From Rhodoblastus sp. 17X3 (GTDB lineage Bacteria > Pseudomonadota > Alphaproteobacteria > Rhizobiales > Beijerinckiaceae): 49,614 nt of DNA. The stretch lies in the NCBI RefSeq assembly GCF_030056575.1, contig NZ_JASHHX010000025.1, positions 1 to 49,614 on the forward strand, read 5' to 3'. The notes below the pieces were generated by a model that had not been told where the DNA came from, searched no databases, and saw only the letters and a list, made by a program, of their open reading frames with translations. Position numbers and translations under genes: made by a program. This document shows, in pieces, positions 11,177-20,814 of the stretch; within the stretch, counting starts at the first letter, position 1; every line of letters begins with the position of its first letter.

Positions 11177-11217
11177 GGTGTCGCCGGCTGCGAAGAGGGC
11201 TGGCGGAGGCGACAGGT

Positions 11218-13110
11218 TCAGGCTCCCAAGGCCTTGCCAAGCATGCGCGTCAGGCGCGCCGCGAAGGCGGCCGTGTCTTTCGGGGGCGCGCCGTCGAGCA
11301 GGCGGGCCTCGTCGAAGATGAGCCAGACGGCGTCCTCGAACAGGTCCCTGTCCGGGGATTTCGCCAGCATTTCGAGCGCGCGGACCAGCGGATGCGAAGG
11401 ATTGACCTCGAGCACCGGCTTCAATTCCGCCGGCGCCTGGCCATGCGCCGCCAAAATTTGCTGTAGGCGGAGGTCGGGACCGAATTCCGGCGCGACAAGG
11501 CAGGCGGCGCTTTCCGAGAGACGGTCGGAGACGCGGACGTCTTCCACGACCGATTCGAGCGTCTGCTTGGCCAAGGCGACGAATTCCCGGACCTCTCCCG
11601 TATCTTCGGGCGGCTTGCGGCTCTCATCGAGAAGTTCGATGTTCTTGATATCGGCGCCGCCCTGCGTGACCGATTTAAATGGCTTGCCGTCATAGCCGAC
11701 CGCGGTCTGGACCCAGAAGGCGTCGACAGGATCGGAAAGCAGCAGGACTTCGACGCCGCGGGCTCGGAAACCTTCCAGCTGGGGACTGCCGGCGATCCGC
11801 TCGGCGTTCTCGCCTGTGATGTAATATATGGAGGTCTGGTTCGGCCGTAGCGCCGCGATGTAGTCGGCGAGAGTTCGCTTGCCCTCTCTATCGGCGGTCG
11901 TGGCGAATCGCGCCATTTTCAAAAGGGCGTCGCGGCGTTCCGGGTCCTCATAAAGGCCCTCTTTCAGAACGGCGCCGAAATTCTTCCAGACCGGGCCGAA
12001 TTTTTCCGGATCGTTTTCGGCGAGCTTGCCCAGCTCCTGAAGCAGGCGGTTCGTGACGCCCTTCTTGATCGCGGCGAACAGCTGGCTCTCCTGAACCATT
12101 TCGCGCGAAACATTCAAGGGCAGGTCGGGCGAATCGACCACGAGGCGGATGAAGCGCAGATAGCCGGGCAGAAGGTCGATATCGCGGGAAATCAGCACGC
12201 GGCGCGAATAGAGTTTCGCGCGGCCCTTGCGCGCAGGATCGAATAAATCGAAGGGGCGGGAGCCGGGCACGAAAGCCAGCACGGTGTATTCGGCCCGCCC
12301 TTCGGCGCGCCAATGCACGGTCAGCGCCGGCTCGTCGAATTGCCCTGCAAGCTCCTGATAGAATTCCTTGTATTGCTCGTCAGTGATTTCCGCTTTCGGC
12401 TTGGCCCAGAGCGCGGCGCCTTCGCTGATCCGCCGAGGTTCGGCGTCCGGCTTCTCGATGATTTCGATCGGCGTCGCGACGGCGCTGGAATGTTCGTTGA
12501 CGATCGATTCGAGCTTGTTCGGCTCCAGATAGGCCTTCGACTCGTCGTTGAGATGGAGAATGACGCGCGAGCCATGCCGAGGCGCCTTGTCCGGGTCGAG
12601 CGGCGCGATTTCGAATTCGCCCTTGCCGTCCGAGCTCCAGCTCCAGGCCAGACTCTCGCCGGCGCGCCGCGTTTCGACGACGACGCGGTCGGCGACCATA
12701 AAGGCCGAATAAAAACCGATGCCGAACTGCCCGATCAGTTCCGCCGCGCCTGATTCGGACGCCTTGACCTTCTCGAGGAAGGCGCGGGTGCCGGAATTCG
12801 CGATCGTTCCCAAGGCGGAGGTCAGGTCATGGCGCGACATGCCGACGCCATTGTCCTCGATGGTCAGCGTTCCCGCCTCGGGGTCCACGGCGACCCGAAT
12901 GACGAAAGCTTCGCCGCCGTCGAGAAGCGCGGGATTGCTGTTGGCTTCATAGCGTAGCTTTTCGCAGGCGTCCGCCGCGTTGGAAATCAGCTCCCGCAGG
13001 AAAATATCGCGTTCGGTATAGATCGAATGAACCATGAGATGCAGCAATCGCGCCACATCCGCTTGAAACACATGGCGTTCGTTGTCCATCGTCGCCGCTT
13101 CCTGCGTCAT
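11218..13110 (-). CDS. htpG: Chaperone HtpG (Hsp90)
   Basis: HtpG is the bacterial Hsp90, an ATP-driven dimeric chaperone of the cytosol. It has 630 residues, full length. The N-terminal GHKL ATPase fold shows ELISNAADACEKLRYE, the DNGVGM motif and GQFGIGFYSAFMVAD. The middle domain (about 230-500) includes the conserved RRVLISRDIDLLPGYLRF and NVSREMVQES, and the C-terminal dimerisation domain follows. Two starts are possible: ATG at 13110, used here, or ATG seven codons later with AGGA upstream. A heat-shock-type promoter candidate lies 57-86 bases upstream. Confidence 0.96.
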   Translation of the reverse strand: MTQEAATMDNERHVFQADVARLLHLMVHSIYTERDIFLRELISNAADACEKLRYEANSNPALLDGGEAFVIRVAVDPEAGTLTIEDNGVGMSRHDLTSALGTIANSGTRAFLEKVKASESGAAELIGQFGIGFYSAFMVADRVVVETRRAGESLAWSWSSDGKGEFEIAPLDPDKAPRHGSRVILHLNDESKAYLEPNKLESIVNEHSSAVATPIEIIEKPDAEPRRISEGAALWAKPKAEITDEQYKEFYQELAGQFDEPALTVHWRAEGRAEYTVLAFVPGSRPFDLFDPARKGRAKLYSRRVLISRDIDLLPGYLRFIRLVVDSPDLPLNVSREMVQESQLFAAIKKGVTNRLLQELGKLAENDPEKFGPVWKNFGAVLKEGLYEDPERRDALLKMARFATTADREGKRTLADYIAALRPNQTSIYYITGENAERIAGSPQLEGFRARGVEVLLLSDPVDAFWVQTAVGYDGKPFKSVTQGGADIKNIELLDESRKPPEDTGEVREFVALAKQTLESVVEDVRVSDRLSESAACLVAPEFGPDLRLQQILAAHGQAPAELKPVLEVNPSHPLVRALEMLAKSPDRDLFEDAVWLIFDEARLLDGAPPKDTAAFAARLTRMLGKALGA

Positions 13111-13521
13111 TTTTCTCGCTCTGGCTCGTTTGGGAAGGAAATTGCGGGCGTCATGCCCCGGGCCGCTATATTGCGGCGGTCGAGCCGAGATTCAAGACCG
13201 CGCAAAACCATCGGGCCCGATCGGCCGCCGCAGGCGCAAAGAGAGCCGGCCGGACGACGCCGGCCGGCTCATGCCATAAGGACCATTTGTTCAATTCCGG
13301 AAGCCGCCTCGGCTGGGGGGCTGCGTCAATGCGGCGAAATCCCGGGCAAAGGCCTTAGGCGCTTCCTTGATTGCTCTGCAAAGCAGCGGGCGCATGGCGC
13401 GATGGCGGCGGAAATGTGAATTCGCCCCGGGGGAGGAGCTCCCGCGCGAAGGCGCGCTTTCTTTACTTGCCTGGCGGCGGAAACCGGGACATCATCGCGA
13501 TACAATCCTTGAATCGATGTC
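13111..13521. other. Non-coding gap between htpG and the DUF2794 gene
   Basis: These 411 bases separate two divergent genes. They hold the htpG promoter candidate and, near the right side, a short hairpin GCGCG-AAGG-CGCGC (13444-13457) followed by TTTCTTT. It looks like a plus-strand terminator with no annotated gene before it. No protein-coding gene is supported. Confidence 0.5.
13167..13196 (-). promoter_or_regulatory. Candidate RpoH-type promoter of htpG
   Basis: On the minus strand CTTGAA (13196-13191), a 17-base spacer and CAATATA (13173-13167) resemble the alphaproteobacterial sigma-32 pattern CTTG then CYTATNT with N17. The -35 fits well and the -10 only partly. Its place before a classic heat-shock gene supports it. 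Confidence 0.4.
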
Positions 13522-13908
13522 TTGCGCTTGAGCGAAAACCCGCCTGAGATAAATCTTCAAGTCTTGCGTTTGCCGGCGCCAGCTTCGACGCCGGGCGACC
13601 CGTCAGGTCAGGTGGTCGGATTCGACCGCAGCGAATTGCAAATCATCTTCAATCTTTATGGCCGCATGGTCGCGCAAGGCGTCTGGCGTGACTATGCCAT
13701 CGATTTTTCCGCGTCGCAGGCGGTTTTCTCGGTCTTTCGACGCAATGGCGAGGCCGCCTATTTCCGTATCGTGAAAGAGCCGAAAGCGATTCGGAAACAG
13801 GGCGCCTATTCGGTCGTCGCTCAGACGGGGCTGATCCTGAAGCGCGGTACCGAGCTTGCCCGGGTTGTCGCCATTTTGGAGAAAAAGCCGAAACTGGTCA
13901 TGGTCTGA
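13522..13908 (+). CDS. DUF2794 domain protein
   Basis: This small alphaproteobacterial protein of unknown function has 128 residues here. The DUF2794 core is clear: FDRSELQIIFNLYGRMVAQG, WRDYAIDFSASQAVFSVFRR, then KEPKAIRKQGAYSVVAQTGL and a C-terminal EKKPKLVMV. No signal peptide or membrane segment is seen. The start is weak: TTG at 13522 or TTG at 13528 are the options, and the nearby ATG at 13517 is out of frame and stops at once. The gene converges on coaA with seven bases between the stops. Confidence 0.85.
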   Translation: MRLSENPPEINLQVLRLPAPASTPGDPSGQVVGFDRSELQIIFNLYGRMVAQGVWRDYAIDFSASQAVFSVFRRNGEAAYFRIVKEPKAIRKQGAYSVVAQTGLILKRGTELARVVAILEKKPKLVMV

Positions 13909-13915
13909 CCCGTTT

Positions 13916-14905
13916 TCACAATTTCCGCAGCGCGACCTCTTCGATTCGATGGCTTGAGCCCTTGGTCAGCACCAGGCTGGCGCGCGCGCGGGTCGGCAGA
14001 ATGTTCTCGTGCAGATTGCGCAGGTTGATCCGCTTCCAGATGCTCCGCGCGGTCGCTTCGGCGTCTTCGTCGGGGATGTCGGCATATTTCCTGAAATAGG
14101 ACCGCGGATCGCGGAAGGCCGTCGAGCGCAGCCGCATGAAGCGCGAGACGTACCATTTTTCGAGCTGGTCCTCGTCCGCATGGAGATAGACCGAAAAGTC
14201 GAAAAAATCCGAGACGAACGGCGTTTCCTTGCCGTCGCGCGGCAGGCGGCTCGGCAGCAGGACGTTCACCCCTTCGACAATGAGAATGTCGGGGCGGTCG
14301 ACGCTGACAGCCTCATCGGGGACCATGTCATAGGTCAAATGCGAATAGACGGGCGCCTCGACGTGGCCGCGGCCGGCCTTGACGTCCGAGAGAAAGCGCA
14401 GAAGCCTGTTGGTGTCATAGCTTTCCGGAAAGCCCTTCCGGTCCATGAGGTCTTCCCGCTCCAGCTCCGCATTGGGCAGGAGGAAGCCGTCTGTGGTGAT
14501 CAGCTCGACCTTCGGCGTGTTCGGCCAGCGCGACAACAAGGCCTGAAGCACGCGGGCGGTGGTCGATTTGCCGACCGCGACCGAGCCTGCGACGCCGATG
14601 ATATAGGGAACCTTGCCATCGTCCGCGCCCAGAAATCTCTGGGTCGCCTTGAACAAGCCCTGGGTCGCCGCGACGTAAAGCGCCAGCAGGCGCGACAGCG
14701 GCAGGTAAATGGCGATGACTTCTTCCAGCGAAATCGGATCGTTGATCGATTGAAGCCGCTTCAGGTCGTCGATCGTCAGGGTCAAAGGCGTGTCGGCGCG
14801 CAGCCGCGCCCATTCCTCACGGGTGAAATGTCGGTAGGGAGAAAGATTGGGCCCGACTCGTTCGGCCATGTTCTCTGCGACGGACTGTCTGATGATGTCG
14901 TTCAA
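13916..14905 (-). CDS. coaA: Pantothenate kinase, type I
   Basis: CoaA phosphorylates pantothenate with ATP, the first and regulated step of coenzyme A synthesis. It has 329 residues, typical. The P-loop GSVAVGKS is at 107-114. Conserved stretches include [32 protein letters not shown] and [16 protein letters not shown] start at 14905 is used because GGAGG lies five bases upstream and the protein begins [15 protein letters not shown]. It is the last gene of the leftward histidine operon, 27 bases after hisE, a common arrangement in the order. Confidence 0.96.
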   Translation of the reverse strand: MNDIIRQSVAENMAERVGPNLSPYRHFTREEWARLRADTPLTLTIDDLKRLQSINDPISLEEVIAIYLPLSRLLALYVAATQGLFKATQRFLGADDGKVPYIIGVAGSVAVGKSTTARVLQALLSRWPNTPKVELITTDGFLLPNAELEREDLMDRKGFPESYDTNRLLRFLSDVKAGRGHVEAPVYSHLTYDMVPDEAVSVDRPDILIVEGVNVLLPSRLPRDGKETPFVSDFFDFSVYLHADEDQLEKWYVSRFMRLRSTAFRDPRSYFRKYADIPDEDAEATARSIWKRINLRNLHENILPTRARASLVLTKGSSHRIEEVALRKL

Positions 14906-14932
14906 CGCCGCCTCCAGGACGCGCCGAGCCCC

Positions 14933-15256
14933 CTAACTGGTGCGGGAGGCTTTCTCCTGATGGCCCGATTGCTGGGTGCGCCGGGCGAGTTCATCGATTA
15001 CATCCTGCAACGGAACGCCGCCGTCTTGAAGCAAGACCAATAGATGATAGAGCACGTCGGCCGCCTCCATCTTCAGCGCGCGGGTGTCGCGCTCGGCGGC
15101 TGCGATCACCGCTTCGACCGCCTCTTCGCCGAATTTCTTCGCAATTCGGCCCGTGCCGGATTCGAGCAGGCTCCGCGTATAGGATTGGTCGGCGCTCGCC
15201 GCCGCGCGTCGGGCGATCAAGGCGGCGAGATCTTCAAGCGAAAAGGCGTCAGTCAT
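14933..15256 (-). CDS. hisE: Phosphoribosyl-ATP pyrophosphatase
   Basis: HisE hydrolyses phosphoribosyl-ATP to phosphoribosyl-AMP and pyrophosphate, the second step of histidine synthesis. It has 107 residues, the usual size for the stand-alone form not fused to HisI. The MazG-like fold shows [33 protein letters not shown] and [18 protein letters not shown] with the metal-binding acidic residues. The ATG at 15256 has AGGA upstream at a rather long spacing. It follows hisF with a 13-base gap. Confidence 0.96.
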   Translation of the reverse strand: MTDAFSLEDLAALIARRAAASADQSYTRSLLESGTGRIAKKFGEEAVEAVIAAAERDTRALKMEAADVLYHLLVLLQDGGVPLQDVIDELARRTQQSGHQEKASRTS

Positions 15257-15269
15257 ACGTTGCGCTTCC

Positions 15270-16043
15270 TCAGAAAGCGGGCCGATCAAGTCGCATGGGA
15301 AGTCCGGCCTTCGCCATATAGTCTTTCGCCCCGCCAATGGTGAATTCGCCAAAATGGAAGATCGAAGCGGCCAGCACGGCGCTGGCGTGGCCGTCGCGCA
15401 CGCCTTCGACCAGATGCTCGAGCGTTCCTACTCCTCCCGATGCAATGACCGGGATCGAAACCGCATCGGCGATGGTCCGGGTCAGTTCGATGTCGAAGCC
15501 GGACTTGGCGCCGTCGCGGTCCATCGAGGTCAGGAGGATCTCGCCGGCTCCAAGCGCGGTGACTTCTTTCGCATATTCGACCGCGTCGATGCCGGTCGGT
15601 CGGCGTCCGCCATGGGTGAATATCTCCCAGCGTCCGGCCGCGACGTTCTTGGCGTCGATGGCGACGACAATGCACTGGCTGCCGAATTTTTCCGCGCCGC
15701 GCCGTACGAAATCGCGATCATGGACGGCGGCGGTCATGATCGAGGCCTTGTCCGCGCCCGCAAGCAGCAGGTTGCGGATATCGTCGAGCGTTCTGACGCC
15801 GCCGCCGACCGTAAGCGGCATGAAACAGGCTTCGGCCGTCCGCTGGACGGCGTCGAACAGCAGGCCGCGTTCCTCATGGCTGGCGGTGATGTCGAGAAAG
15901 CATAATTCGTCGGCGCCGGCGGCGTCATAGGCGATCGCGCATTCCACCGGATCGCCGGCGTCGCGCAAATTGACGAAATTCACGCCCTTCACGACACGCC
16001 CGTCCTTGACGTCGAGGCAGGGAATGACGCGTGTCTTAAGCAA
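15270..16043 (-). CDS. hisF: Imidazole glycerol phosphate synthase, cyclase subunit
   Basis: HisF is a TIM barrel that uses ammonia from HisH to close the imidazole ring, giving imidazole glycerol phosphate and AICAR. It has 257 residues. The start [20 protein letters not shown] carries the catalytic Asp. [14 protein letters not shown] and [15 protein letters not shown] form the phosphate sites, and the second catalytic Asp is in [13 protein letters not shown] chose TTG at 16043 because GGAG lies seven bases upstream and the conserved N-terminus begins there. A longer frame upstream overlaps hisA and lacks support. Confidence 0.96.
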   Translation of the reverse strand: MLKTRVIPCLDVKDGRVVKGVNFVNLRDAGDPVECAIAYDAAGADELCFLDITASHEERGLLFDAVQRTAEACFMPLTVGGGVRTLDDIRNLLLAGADKASIMTAAVHDRDFVRRGAEKFGSQCIVVAIDAKNVAAGRWEIFTHGGRRPTGIDAVEYAKEVTALGAGEILLTSMDRDGAKSGFDIELTRTIADAVSIPVIASGGVGTLEHLVEGVRDGHASAVLAASIFHFGEFTIGGAKDYMAKAGLPMRLDRPAF

Positions 16044-16074
16044 AATGATGCTCCGTGCTGACGCTGGGCCTTTT

Positions 16075-16815
16075 TCAGGCTTTGCGCTTGGCCTTGATGA
16101 GATTGAGCGCCTGCTGCGGATCGAGCCGGCCGTCGTATAGCGCGCGACCGCTGATCGCGCCGGCAAGGCGCGCGCAATCTGGCTCCAGCAGCCGTTCGAC
16201 ATCGGCGATGGAGGCGAGCCCGCCCGAGGCGATGACCGGAATGGCCAAGGCGTTGGCGAGGGCTAGAGTAGCCTCGATATTCAGGCCTTTGAGGACGCCG
16301 TCACGAGCGATGTCGGTGTAGATGATCGCCGCGACGCCGGCGTCTTCGAATCTCTTGCCCAGTTCGACAGCGGTCAATTGTGACGATTTCGCCCAGCCAT
16401 CCACGGCGACGAGGCCGTCGCGCGCGTCGATGCCGACGGCGATCCGCCCCGGATGCAGCCGCGCGGCTTCACGGACGAGATCGGGGTCGCGGACGGCGGC
16501 CGTGCCGATGATCACCCGATTGACGCCCTTGCCAAGCCAGCCCTCGATCGTCCGCATGTCGCGGATGCCGCCGCCGAGCTGAACCTGCATTTTCGTCAGC
16601 GCGGCGAGGACCGTGTCGACGGCGGCGGCGTTCATCGGTTTGCCGGCGAAGGCGCCGTCGAGATCGACGACATGCAGATATTCGAAGCCCTGGGTCTCGA
16701 AGGTCAGGGCCTGGGCCGCCGGATCGTCATTGAAGACCGTGGCCTGCGCCATGTCGCCATGGATGAGCCGGACGCATTGTCCGCCCTTGAGGTCGATCGC
16801 GGGAAACAGAATCAC
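16075..16815 (-). CDS. hisA: Phosphoribosylformimino-5-aminoimidazole carboxamide ribotide isomerase
   Basis: HisA carries out the Amadori rearrangement of ProFAR to PRFAR, the substrate of HisF. It has 246 residues as a TIM barrel. The N-terminus [17 protein letters not shown] has the catalytic Asp. Phosphate-binding [14 protein letters not shown] and [14 protein letters not shown] are present, with the second Asp in [13 protein letters not shown] chose GTG at 16815: it overlaps the hisH stop as GTGA, has GAGG eight bases before it, and gives the family N-terminus. Another GTG three codons earlier is possible. Confidence 0.95.
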   Translation of the reverse strand: MILFPAIDLKGGQCVRLIHGDMAQATVFNDDPAAQALTFETQGFEYLHVVDLDGAFAGKPMNAAAVDTVLAALTKMQVQLGGGIRDMRTIEGWLGKGVNRVIIGTAAVRDPDLVREAARLHPGRIAVGIDARDGLVAVDGWAKSSQLTAVELGKRFEDAGVAAIIYTDIARDGVLKGLNIEATLALANALAIPVIASGGLASIADVERLLEPDCARLAGAISGRALYDGRLDPQQALNLIKAKRKA

Positions 16816-17462
16816 GGGCGCCACCTCAGGAAATTGGAAATGAGCCTGAGCCCCATCGACTGGCTCTTCTCCGGATGAAACTGCACGCCGACAATCGTGT
16901 CCCGGCCGACCATCGCCGTCAAAGGGCCGCCATATTCGGTGGTGGCAATAACATCGTCCGGGTTGGAGGCCAACAGGTGGTATGAATGGACGAAATACGC
17001 GTTAAGCCCGTCCCGCCCGGTCGCTATGCCCTCGAGCACGGGGTGGGGTCTGTTCAGGTCGAGATTGTTCCAGCCCATATGCGGGATTTTCAGCTTCGGA
17101 TCGCTCGGCTGGATCGGGACGACAGCGCCGCCGATCCAGCCAAGGCCCGGCGTGTCGCCATGTTCGAGCCCACGTTCGGCCAATAATTGCATGCCGACGC
17201 AGATGCCGAGGAAGGGAGCGCCGCCCTTGCGGACGGCGTCCTCGAGCGCCTCGGCCATGCCTTCGATCTCCAGAAGGCCGCGCCGGCAATCCGCAAAAGC
17301 GCCGACCCCGGGCAGGACCACGCGATCGGCGCGGCGGACGGCTTCAGCGTCCGCCGTGACCGAGATCGCCGCGTCTATGCCGCTTTCGCGCGCGGCGCGC
17401 TCGAAAGCCTTGGCGGCGGAATGGAGATTGCCAGAGCCGTAATCGATGATGGCGACGTTCAA
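16812..17462 (-). CDS. hisH: Imidazole glycerol phosphate synthase, glutamine amidotransferase subunit
   Basis: HisH hydrolyses glutamine and channels ammonia to HisF. It has 216 residues and a class I amidotransferase fold, with the catalytic triad visible as C88 ([10 protein letters not shown]), H196 and E198 (QFHPEKSQ). The N-terminus [13 protein letters not shown] is typical. Its TTG start at 17462 overlaps the upstream stop as TTGA, and its own stop overlaps the hisA start as GTGA. Translation of the three genes is therefore probably coupled. Confidence 0.96.
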   Translation of the reverse strand: MNVAIIDYGSGNLHSAAKAFERAARESGIDAAISVTADAEAVRRADRVVLPGVGAFADCRRGLLEIEGMAEALEDAVRKGGAPFLGICVGMQLLAERGLEHGDTPGLGWIGGAVVPIQPSDPKLKIPHMGWNNLDLNRPHPVLEGIATGRDGLNAYFVHSYHLLASNPDDVIATTEYGGPLTAMVGRDTIVGVQFHPEKSQSMGLRLISNFLRWRP

Positions 17463-17956
17463 GAATAAGACTCCCGCGACGGAAACAAGCCCAGCAGATC
17501 GGCGCCGTCCGCTGCGCCGGGCGCCGGAGGCTTCGCGCCGTCATCCCGATCGACCGGCTGCGGCTTCGGAGCGGCCAGAGCGTCGGCGCGCTGGGCGAAA
17601 TAGACGGTTTCCGCGTCGCCGACCGAATCGCCCATAGTCAGGCCGTGGATCAGGAAGCCCGCCCGGGACAGGCGGTGTTGCCGAAAGCGGTCGGCTTCGA
17701 GGCCGAAGGCCAGGACGCCGAGATTATAGAGCAGGAAGGCCGCCGCCAGGCCGACATGGGCGAAGCCGGCGAGCAGCCCGATGGCGAGGAGAAGGGCCAG
17801 CCAGAGACCGAAGGCGAGCCAAAGGCCGTGGCGGGCGGCCCAGAGTGGCGTGGCCAGAAAGGCGGGCCAGGAAAAGCCCAGCTTCACGAACCGGGCGCCT
17901 TCGAGCGAGCGCGCCGCCGAGCCGCCCGTCGGAAGGAAGACTGAATAGAGCTTCAT
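17459..17956 (-). CDS. DUF2628 membrane protein inside the his operon
   Basis: The function is unknown. It has 165 residues, starting [12 protein letters not shown]. After a soluble segment [19 protein letters not shown] come two or three membrane helices ([36 protein letters not shown]) and a Pro/Ala/Asp-rich cytosolic tail. DUF2628 genes are commonly found between hisB and hisH in this order of bacteria, yet the protein has no known role in histidine synthesis. The start is uncertain: ATG at 17956 is used, while TTG at 17977 would overlap the hisB stop. Confidence 0.8.
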   Translation of the reverse strand: MKLYSVFLPTGGSAARSLEGARFVKLGFSWPAFLATPLWAARHGLWLAFGLWLALLLAIGLLAGFAHVGLAAAFLLYNLGVLAFGLEADRFRQHRLSRAGFLIHGLTMGDSVGDAETVYFAQRADALAAPKPQPVDRDDGAKPPAPGAADGADLLGLFPSRESYS

Positions 17957-17973
17957 GGCGTTCCCGCGTCGCT

Positions 17974-18564
17974 TCAAAGCGCTCCCTTGGTGGAGGGGAT
18001 TCTGCCCTTTTGGCGAGGGTCGATCGTCAGCGCCGCGCCCAGCGCGCGGGCGACGCCCTTGAAGCAGGTTTCGACGATGTGATGGCTGTTCACGCCGTAA
18101 AGCGCCTCGACATGGAGCGCGATGGCGGCGTGCTGCGCGAAGGCCTGAAAAAACTCGCGGACCAGCTCGGTGTCGAATTCGCCGATCTTCGCTTGCGGAA
18201 TCGCGGCGCGGAACACCAGAAAGGGTCGCCCCGAGACGTCGATCGCGACGCGGGTCAAGGTTTCGTCCATGGGCAGATGAACGTCGGCATAGCGAACGAT
18301 GCCGTGCAGATCGCCGGCGGCCTGGCGCAGCGCCTGCCCGAGCGCGATGCCGACATCCTCGACCGTGTGATGCTGGTCGATATGAAGATCGCCCTTGGCC
18401 GCGATTTCGATGTCCATCAGCGAATGGCGCGCGAGTTGATCGAGCATGTGATCGAAAAAGCCGATTCCGGTCGAAATCTTGCTGAGGCCGGAGCCGTCGA
18501 TCGCAAGTTTCACGAAAATGTCGGTTTCCTTCGTTGTGCGCTTGATCTCAGCTTGGCGCGTCAT
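17974..18564 (-). CDS. hisB: Imidazoleglycerol-phosphate dehydratase
   Basis: HisB is a manganese enzyme that dehydrates imidazoleglycerol phosphate to imidazole acetol phosphate. It has 196 residues as the monofunctional form. The two metal-binding repeats are HHTVED (65-70) and NSHHIVE near residue 160. [19 protein letters not shown] and [18 protein letters not shown] are also typical. The ATG at 18564 follows GGGAA by five bases. It is the first gene of the leftward operon, so the promoter must lie in 18565-18811, shared with the divergent hslV. Confidence 0.97.
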   Translation of the reverse strand: MTRQAEIKRTTKETDIFVKLAIDGSGLSKISTGIGFFDHMLDQLARHSLMDIEIAAKGDLHIDQHHTVEDVGIALGQALRQAAGDLHGIVRYADVHLPMDETLTRVAIDVSGRPFLVFRAAIPQAKIGEFDTELVREFFQAFAQHAAIALHVEALYGVNSHHIVETCFKGVARALGAALTIDPRQKGRIPSTKGAL

Positions 18565-18811
18565 ATTCTTTCCCTTGCCATCCGAAGCAGCGCGGATTGG
18601 CGAGCGCTTTTCCGCTAGGATATTGGTCGTGGCGCGATTTTCAACGCGCCTTCGCCCTTACGTGGCATAAATTCTGACCTCGGATGCAACGGCTCATAGC
18701 AAAACGCCGCCTCGCGCGCCACTCTGTCGCCGGGGGCCTTGTAACATTAGCGTGAGCGCAATAGATGCGCTGGCGAGATAAAGCGACCCGCATCCCATTC
18801 GAGACGTTTCG

Positions 18812-19381
18812 ATGACCGACCACTCCGGCCCGCCTTCCATGCATGCGACGACGATCATCCTGGTGCGCAAGGGCGGCAAGACCGTGATCGCGGGCGATGG
18901 CCAGGTCAGTCTCGGCCAGACCATTATCAAGGGCAATGCACGCAAGGTCCGGCGTCTGGGCAAGGGCCAGGTCATTGTCGGCTTTGCCGGAGCGACGGCG
19001 GACGCCTTCACCCTTTGCGAAAGGCTGGAGGCCAAGCTCGACCAATATCCGGGCCAGCTTTTGCGCGCCTGTGTGGAACTGGCCAAGGATTGGCGCACCG
19101 ATCGCTATCTGCGTCGGCTCGAAGCCATGATGCTGGTCGCCGACAAGAGCGCGGCCCTTGTCCTGACCGGCAATGGCGACGTGCTGGAGCCGGAACCGGC
19201 CGCTGACGGCGTGGTCATGGGCATCGGCTCCGGCGGAAATTACGCTTTGGCCGCAGGCCGGGCGCTGATCGACAGCGGTCTCGACGCCGAGGCCATCGCG
19301 CGCCGCTCTCTCCAGATCGCCTCGGAAATCTGCGTCTACACCAATGCGAATATCGTCGTGGAAAGCGTCGACTCGCTTTGA
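18812..19381 (+). CDS. hslV: ATP-dependent protease subunit HslV (ClpQ)
   Basis: HslV is the proteasome-like peptidase that forms a double hexamer capped by HslU. It has 189 residues. The mature N-terminus is the catalytic threonine at residue 13 ([20 protein letters not shown]), so the first 12 residues are a propeptide. [20 protein letters not shown] and [16 protein letters not shown] are typical. The ATG at 18812 is preceded by a weak GAG. A poor RpoH-like match (CTTG at 18738-18741, CAATAG at 18759-18764) lies upstream. hslU follows after 32 bases. Confidence 0.96.
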   Translation: MTDHSGPPSMHATTIILVRKGGKTVIAGDGQVSLGQTIIKGNARKVRRLGKGQVIVGFAGATADAFTLCERLEAKLDQYPGQLLRACVELAKDWRTDRYLRRLEAMMLVADKSAALVLTGNGDVLEPEPAADGVVMGIGSGGNYALAAGRALIDSGLDAEAIARRSLQIASEICVYTNANIVVESVDSL

Positions 19382-19413
19382 TCGCAATTTTGGCCAGCCC
19401 CAGAGCCTGATTC

Positions 19414-20715
19414 ATGACCGACCTTTCTCCCCGCGAAATCGTATCCGAACTCGACCGCTACATTATCGGCCAGAAAGACGCGAAACGCGCTGTGGCGATC
19501 GCCTTGCGCAATCGCTGGCGGCGGCTACGGCTCGAAGGGATGATGCGGGAAGAGGTTCTGCCCAAGAACATCCTGATGATGGGGCCGACGGGCTGCGGCA
19601 AGACCGAGATTGCGCGCCGCCTCGCACGCCTCGCCAATGCGCCCTTCCTGAAGGTCGAGGCGACCAAATTCACCGAAGTCGGCTATGTTGGCCGCGACGT
19701 CGAGCAGATCGTGCGCGATCTGGTCGAGATCGGCATTTCCCTGGTCAAGGAGACCAAGCGAAAGGATGTCGAGGCGCGGGCCCAGCTTGCGGCCGAGGAG
19801 CGAATCGTGACGGCGCTGGTCGGCGCCAATTCGAGCGCGGCCACCCGGGACGCCTTTCGGCGGAAATTGCGCGCGGGCGAGCTTGAGGACAAGGAGATCG
19901 AGGTCGAGATCGCCACGTCCGCTGGGCCTTCGATGCCGATGTTCGATCTTCCGAACATGCCGGGCGCTTCGGTCGGCGCGATTTCGCTTGGCGATATTTT
20001 CGGCAAGGCGTCGCGCGCCAAGCAGCAGAAACTGCTGGTCAAGGACGCCCGCGCGCCGCTGCTGGCCGAGGAAAGCGAAAAACTGCTCGATCAGGATGAG
20101 ATCGTGCGGTTGGCGATCCGCGAAGTCGAGAACAACGGGATCGTCTTTCTCGACGAAATTGACAAGATCTGCGCCAAGGACGGCCGTAGCGGCGACGTCT
20201 CCCGCGAGGGCGTCCAGCGCGATCTCCTGCCCTTGATCGAGGGGACGACGGTCGCGACCAAGCATGGCTCCGTCAAGACGGACCACATCCTGTTCATCGC
20301 CTCGGGCGCGTTTCACGTCGCCAAGCCGTCCGACCTCTTGCCGGAACTGCAAGGCCGTTTGCCGATTCGGGTCGAATTGTCGTCGCTCGACGAGGACGAT
20401 TTCCGATGCATCCTGACCCAGCCGGAAGCGAGTCTGGTCAAGCAATATCGCGCCTTGCTGGCGACCGAAGGCGTGACCCTCGACTTTACCGACGATGCGA
20501 TCGACGCTCTGGCCCGGGTTGCGGTTCAGGTCAATTCCAGCGTCGAGAATATTGGTGCGCGACGGCTGCAAACGGTCATGGAGCGGGTGCTCGATGAGGT
20601 CAGCTTCACCGCCGGCGATCATTCCGGACAGGTTGTCACGGTCGACGGCGCCTATGTCGAGGAGCGCGTCGGCGACCTGGCGCGCAATGTCGATTTGAGC
20701 CGATTCATACTGTGA
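19414..20715 (+). CDS. hslU: ATP-dependent protease ATPase subunit HslU (ClpY)
   Basis: HslU is the AAA+ unfoldase that feeds substrates to HslV. It has 433 residues, the usual size. The N-terminus has [20 protein letters not shown], Walker A GPTGCGKT (57-64), then the pore loop region [10 protein letters not shown], the I-domain (about 110-240), Walker [11 protein letters not shown] and a C-terminal domain with sensor 2 ([16 protein letters not shown]). The C-terminus DLSRFIL is the HslV-activating tail typical of the family. Confidence 0.97.
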   Translation: MTDLSPREIVSELDRYIIGQKDAKRAVAIALRNRWRRLRLEGMMREEVLPKNILMMGPTGCGKTEIARRLARLANAPFLKVEATKFTEVGYVGRDVEQIVRDLVEIGISLVKETKRKDVEARAQLAAEERIVTALVGANSSAATRDAFRRKLRAGELEDKEIEVEIATSAGPSMPMFDLPNMPGASVGAISLGDIFGKASRAKQQKLLVKDARAPLLAEESEKLLDQDEIVRLAIREVENNGIVFLDEIDKICAKDGRSGDVSREGVQRDLLPLIEGTTVATKHGSVKTDHILFIASGAFHVAKPSDLLPELQGRLPIRVELSSLDEDDFRCILTQPEASLVKQYRALLATEGVTLDFTDDAIDALARVAVQVNSSVENIGARRLQTVMERVLDEVSFTAGDHSGQVVTVDGAYVEERVGDLARNVDLSRFIL

Positions 20716-20718
20716 TCG

Positions 20719-20751
20719 GGCGGAATCGGCGGGTGTTTCGCCAATTCCGCC
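20719..20751 (+). terminator. Terminator after hslVU
   Basis: Nested stems GGCGGAAT / ATTCCGCC and GGCG / CGCC, separated by one C-A mismatch, form a 12-bp hairpin starting just after the hslU stop. The tail TCTTGCC is a poor T-run. Confidence 0.55.
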
Positions 20752-20814
20752 TCTTGCCAGCGCAATGGCGCGACGCCATAAGACGGCGATCCCATTCTTC
20801 CCGCCCGGACGCCG

